Shown piece after piece: positions 61,237 to 64,000 of a DNA stretch of 64,000 nucleotides. The translations under genes were made by a program, and so were the position numbers. The DNA comes from Schistosoma haematobium. Taxonomy: Eukaryota > Platyhelminthes > Trematoda > Strigeidida > Schistosomatidae. Position 1 is the stretch's first letter. Every line of letters starts with the position of its first letter. Under the pieces are notes generated by a model. The model saw only the letters and a program-made list of their open reading frames with translations. It made no database searches and had not been told where the DNA came from. The stretch covers positions 24,101,809-24,165,808 of the forward strand of contig NC_067197.1 of NCBI RefSeq assembly GCF_000699445.3. The letters run 5' to 3'.

Positions 61237-61652
61237 TGTAGAACTATGGTCTACTATGATATTAGTGCTGCTCTAATAATAAACCTAATCCTAAATTTGT
61301 AGATTTGTCATGATATAACTACCTAATCTATAAGATCTTGCTTGGAAGTTATACCATCGACTACGCCAACTCACTGTATCGTATCAATTACCAATATATG
61401 ATGTAGAACAAGGTTAGGCTAGAGAAGGAACAATATATTTAATATGAATAGAAGATATAAGGTAACATTTAGATGGACCACGCCTGTATGGCCGAGCCAT
61501 GCCATCCGATCAACTCCAGTCCATTCAATTCATTGTTCGCGCCTTCTCCATTGTTAGGTATTTCTCCGTGTTAAATATTGAATATCTATTTTCTGAGTAG
61601 TCTCGTGTTCACAGCTTTGTGGATTGTGTGGCTTTTGTCCAATGCCACTACA
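61237..61652 (-). repeat. 5' LTR of the nested element
   Basis: 416 bp, partner of 58000-58416, followed on the plus strand by the AGCT duplication. Confidence 0.9.
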
Positions 61653-61735
61653 AGCTATCAGAAGAGTGTTTACCAACGACAAACTCGTTGGGTTTAAACT
61701 TCTGGCTGGCCACGTCTTAGGGTCGTCACTGCCCC

Positions 61736-61753
61736 ACTAGGGGGGGAGTGATC
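61736..61753 (+). promoter_or_regulatory. Polypurine tract of the gypsy element
   Basis: ACTAGGGGGGGAGTGATC immediately before the 3' LTR, with seven Gs in a row. It confirms the plus orientation. Confidence 0.8.
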
Positions 61754-62071
61754 TGTAGCGGTAAATAAATCCCCAAAATAAATAGCACTAAGTTTTCGAC
61801 ATTGGATGCTGACCATATGTTTTAGTGGACTCATCTAGCTGAAGGCGCTCGGTCAGGCATCCGCACCAGATCACGTGTGGTAACGCCGTGCTCAACATCA
61901 ACCGCAATCGCTAGCCAGATTAGATCAGAGAATTCCGATATATTGGTCATCGCCAAATATACTCTTCCGATCTCCTCGACTCTGTCTTTTGATTTCTCTT
62001 GGTGGGAACGAAATATATTAGGTGTTACTGGTAGAAGCGTTGTCAAAAACTGAATACCTGTGACATCAACA
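61754..62071 (+). repeat. 3' LTR of the gypsy element
   Basis: 318 bp, four bases shorter than the 5' LTR through one indel, and three substitutions. It is followed by TSD TCCT. A minus-strand ORF of 118 codons (61831-62187) is a chance fusion of antisense LTR with the transposase exon. Confidence 0.95.
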
Positions 62072-62391
62072 TCCTGAACGCTAGCGTCTGACTCTGACGA
62101 ACTGCGTTTACGTCCATATGTACATACATATCTAACGAAAAAGTACTTTAGAGTTGGATCATCACTGTTCTTTTTGCATACTGACATAACGTACTTAGTA
62201 TGCGTATACTAAAAAATAACTATTAACCACAGAAGTCATATTACCTTATGCACTTCTTTCAAACAAGTCTCAAAGTTGTACTAACTTGTGAATCTTCAAG
62301 ATAACATACTATCATTGAAGATTCGTCCTATATCATGCATCATCACGATGGCATCGTCTTCGTTACTTGATGAATGAACGTTATCAGACAT
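62072..62391 (-). pseudogene. Mutator-like transposase, 5' part (FAR1-like start)
   Basis: Continuation of the gene at 51587-53186. The exon part 62208-62072 encodes YTHTKYVMSVCKKNSDDPTL, then KYFFVRYVCTYGRKRSSSES, the start of the FAR1-like zinc domain. A short exon (62280-62245, FETCLKEVHK) and 29- and 36-nt introns with GT/AG precede it. The ATG at 62391 begins a serine/acidic leader, but the splice to the next exon is off by one base, another sign of decay. Taking out the gypsy element plus one TCCT joins this exon in frame to 53186. Confidence 0.7.
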
Positions 62392-62869
62392 GGTGTGGCT
62401 GAACTCAATTCAAATTTTAAAATGTATTGATTTGACCGCTTCTGAAAAATTTCACGAATTGTCGATGTGACGCACCAATCACCTTGCGACAGCCTGACCT
62501 TCAAGTGCCCGCAACCTCCGCCAGTGAACGATACCCTAGGAGCGTTGCCCCCCTGAAGCGTTCAGAGTCCGAGTTGGATGAGGACGTAATTATATTCTGT
62601 AACAAAACAGCAAGCCAATTTGATTTCCCGGTAAAAAAATGTTAGTATATTTTTAGTTTTTAGAATGTTTTTAGTTTAACCAATCAGCTCTAATAAACTG
62701 CAAATGGACTAATCAGTGTTATATAACGTTATTCTTTAGGAAATATGCTTTAACCCAATCTGTACCCCACTAGAAACTTGAAATAACATGTCACCTGACT
62801 TGTCAGGGGTCGGTCTCCTTCAAGGATGCTTACCTATAGAATTAGAACACTCATATACTATAGTCCTAC
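62392..62869. other. No gene; short GC-rich patch
   Basis: Upstream of the transposase start. A GC-rich stretch (about 62470-62590) stands out and might belong to the MULE terminal region or another repeat. No matching inverted copy was found near 51.0-51.6 kb. Confidence 0.4.
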
Positions 62870-63640
62870 TTAGTGATGATTTTCACGAGATTGTCTTTTG
62901 ATCGCATTAAGTAATAATGCTAGCATGTTTGGGATATGTTTCTTTCCATCCAAACGTATGATATTTCTTCGGTACTGGTCTGCTTCAACGCTTGGACTAG
63001 CAATAAGGAGTGAAGTAATTGGATGCGTCGACCACTTCACTTATTGTGGAAGCTTTATCTTTTTTTCTGGGTCATTATCTGACGAAATCTCGGCTCAACT
63101 TCAGAAAGCCCGGTTGCCCTATGCAGACCAAAGTTAATGTTTGCTTCTCAGCAGTCCACACTGTTATACTTTATTGTCGTGAGCAATATGTTATGTGAAG
63201 GTAAAAGACATGCATAGGCTAAATATCCTTGATCATAGGTGTCTTCGATGCACTGCTTGCGTTTCATGAAATGACCACGTAAGCGATGTTGATGTTAGAC
63301 ATAGGACACTTGGCAGGAGTAGCAAATCGTCTGATGAGGTTGTAAATATTAATTGACTAAGGTGTTTAGGATGTTACATGCGTTTAATTACCAACTACAT
63401 CGATGAACGATGCCTGGTAGTGCACGAGTAGGTTGGAAAAAATCTAAGGATCCTTAGCTGTCGACAGCTAGACCAAAACTTGACATCACTTCATGAAGTG
63501 ATTGACTTTTTGTGTGAAACATGTTGCTAGATACAGACTACCTGGATGTAGTTAGTACGATAACTCAGATCAGTTGTTGGAGAATTCAGGTGACACAATT
63601 CTAAATCATTCACAACGAGACAAATTCACTCTTCACCTTC
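62870..63640 (+). mobile_element. RTE-like non-LTR retrotransposon RT 3' end, degenerate
   Basis: Plus-strand translation gives LSNNASMFGICFFPSKRMIF, IRSEVIGCVDHFTYCGSFIF, SDEISAQLQKARLPYAD, then LDHRCLRCTACVS, DVDVRHRTLGRSSKSSDEVV, LRCLGCYMR, KTWHHFMK and KHVARYRLPGC. This is the collinear C-terminal half of the same protein family as at 15.4-16.6 kb, in the opposite orientation. Stops and shifts make it inactive. Confidence 0.72.
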
Positions 63641-64000
63641 CGCTAAATCTTAAATTCCAGTGTCCCGTCATACGTACCTCTCCACTCTTTCTTCTCAAAG
63701 GGTACTCTGAAGGTTTAGTCTTGTTTTATCGTTGCCACTATATAATTTCGATATATTTTGTCAGTTTCATATCGTCATGTTGATCAGGTATGAGGACTTC
63801 AACCAACGTCACATCTGCCAGGTTCTATGTTGATGTTTGTCTGTATTAATTAATTTGAAAATTATACAAACATTGGTATAGCTGAGAGCTTATTATTTAT
63901 ATAAGTAATGTTAATATACGATTGCGAATGGTTTAAACAGCGTTCATTCCCAGCACTCGTTACATGTAAATTTCCCTACAAACCCATGGATTACTGAACG
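63641..64000. other. No feature recognised
   Basis: AT-rich window edge. The 69-codon ORF at 63574-63783 overlaps the RTE tail and has no domain. Confidence 0.4.

Larger units (their letters stand above)
58000..61652 (-). mobile_element. Nested non-coding LTR retrotransposon
   Basis: Flanked by AGCT duplications (57996-57999 and 61653-61656). It has two direct LTRs (58000-58416 and 61237-61652). The minus orientation is shown by a primer-site-like TGGTGAGCCCAACTAAA next to the right LTR and a purine tract GGTGGGAGAGTAG next to the left LTR. The 2.8-kb interior has no ORF above 66 codons and no retroviral motif, so the element is non-autonomous. Its ends (TGTAGTGG on the minus strand, TGGTGA primer start) resemble those of the host element, which suggests mobilisation by a CsRn1-type relative (inference). 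Confidence 0.85.
53187..62071 (+). mobile_element. Ty3/gypsy (CsRn1/Boudicca-type) LTR retrotransposon carrying a nested element
   Basis: Bounded by LTRs at 53187-53508 and 61754-62071 with TG...CA ends and a TCCT target duplication (53183-53186, 62072-62075). Internal order is a tRNA-Trp-type primer site, gag, pol (protease-RT-RNase H-integrase), then a polypurine tract. Without the nested 3.65-kb insertion it would be about 5.2 kb, the usual size for this clade. The LTRs differ by only 3 substitutions and a 4-bp indel, so insertion looks recent. Pol is frameshifted. It sits in an exon of the MULE transposase, in the opposite orientation. Confidence 0.92.

Noticed and set aside
61831..62187. 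118-codon minus-strand ORF as an intact gene
   Set aside because: It fuses antisense 3' LTR with the interrupted transposase exon across the insertion junction.

Overview
The window reads as a piece of an AT-rich, intron-rich flatworm genome, most likely a blood fluke (Schistosoma). The indications are a conserved multi-exon MLH1 gene, long introns packed with schistosome-type repeats (tRNA-headed SINEs carrying hammerhead-ribozyme remnants, RTE-like non-LTR fragments, a CsRn1/Boudicca-type Ty3/gypsy element and a Mutator-like transposase), and abundant (TA)n and (ATT)n microsatellites. There are no bacterial features, CRISPR arrays, rRNA or convincing tRNA genes. The species call is inference, since no database could be searched.

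Two host genes, both on the minus strand, fill the left two thirds. Positions 3192-28122 hold a complete ten-exon MLH1 (DNA mismatch repair MutL homologue, 940 codons). All splice sites and reading phases were traced, from the GHKL ATPase motifs to the invariant C-terminal FERC. Positions 30149-42510 hold a seven-exon BTB-BACK-Kelch (KLHL-type) gene of 707 codons with six kelch GG blades, probably a Cullin-3 substrate adaptor. Introns of both genes carry minus-strand RTE retrotransposon debris, SINEs and microsatellites. One GC-richer element with a conserved 80-codon ORF occurs once in each gene, in opposite orientations.

From 42.5 kb to the right edge no host gene was recognised. The region holds a possible solo LTR, a 284-bp MITE, CR1-like and RTE-like retrotransposon remnants, and a three-level nest. 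The outermost layer is a Mutator-like (MULE) transposase gene on the minus strand with very short introns (51587-62391). A Ty3/gypsy LTR element on the plus strand (53187-62071, TSD TCCT) is inserted in one of its exons. Inside the 3' part of that element sits a second, non-coding LTR element on the minus strand (58000-61652, TSD AGCT). Removing the outer element and one TSD copy brings the two halves of the transposase exon back into one frame.

The nest shows an age conflict. The inner element's LTRs differ from each other much more (about 24 substitutions in about 417 bp by eye) than the outer element's LTRs (3 substitutions plus a 4-bp indel in 322 bp), although the inner insertion must be the younger event at this locus. 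One explanation is that the outer element moved here already carrying its passenger. The right end (62870-63640) is another degenerate RTE reverse-transcriptase tail on the plus strand.
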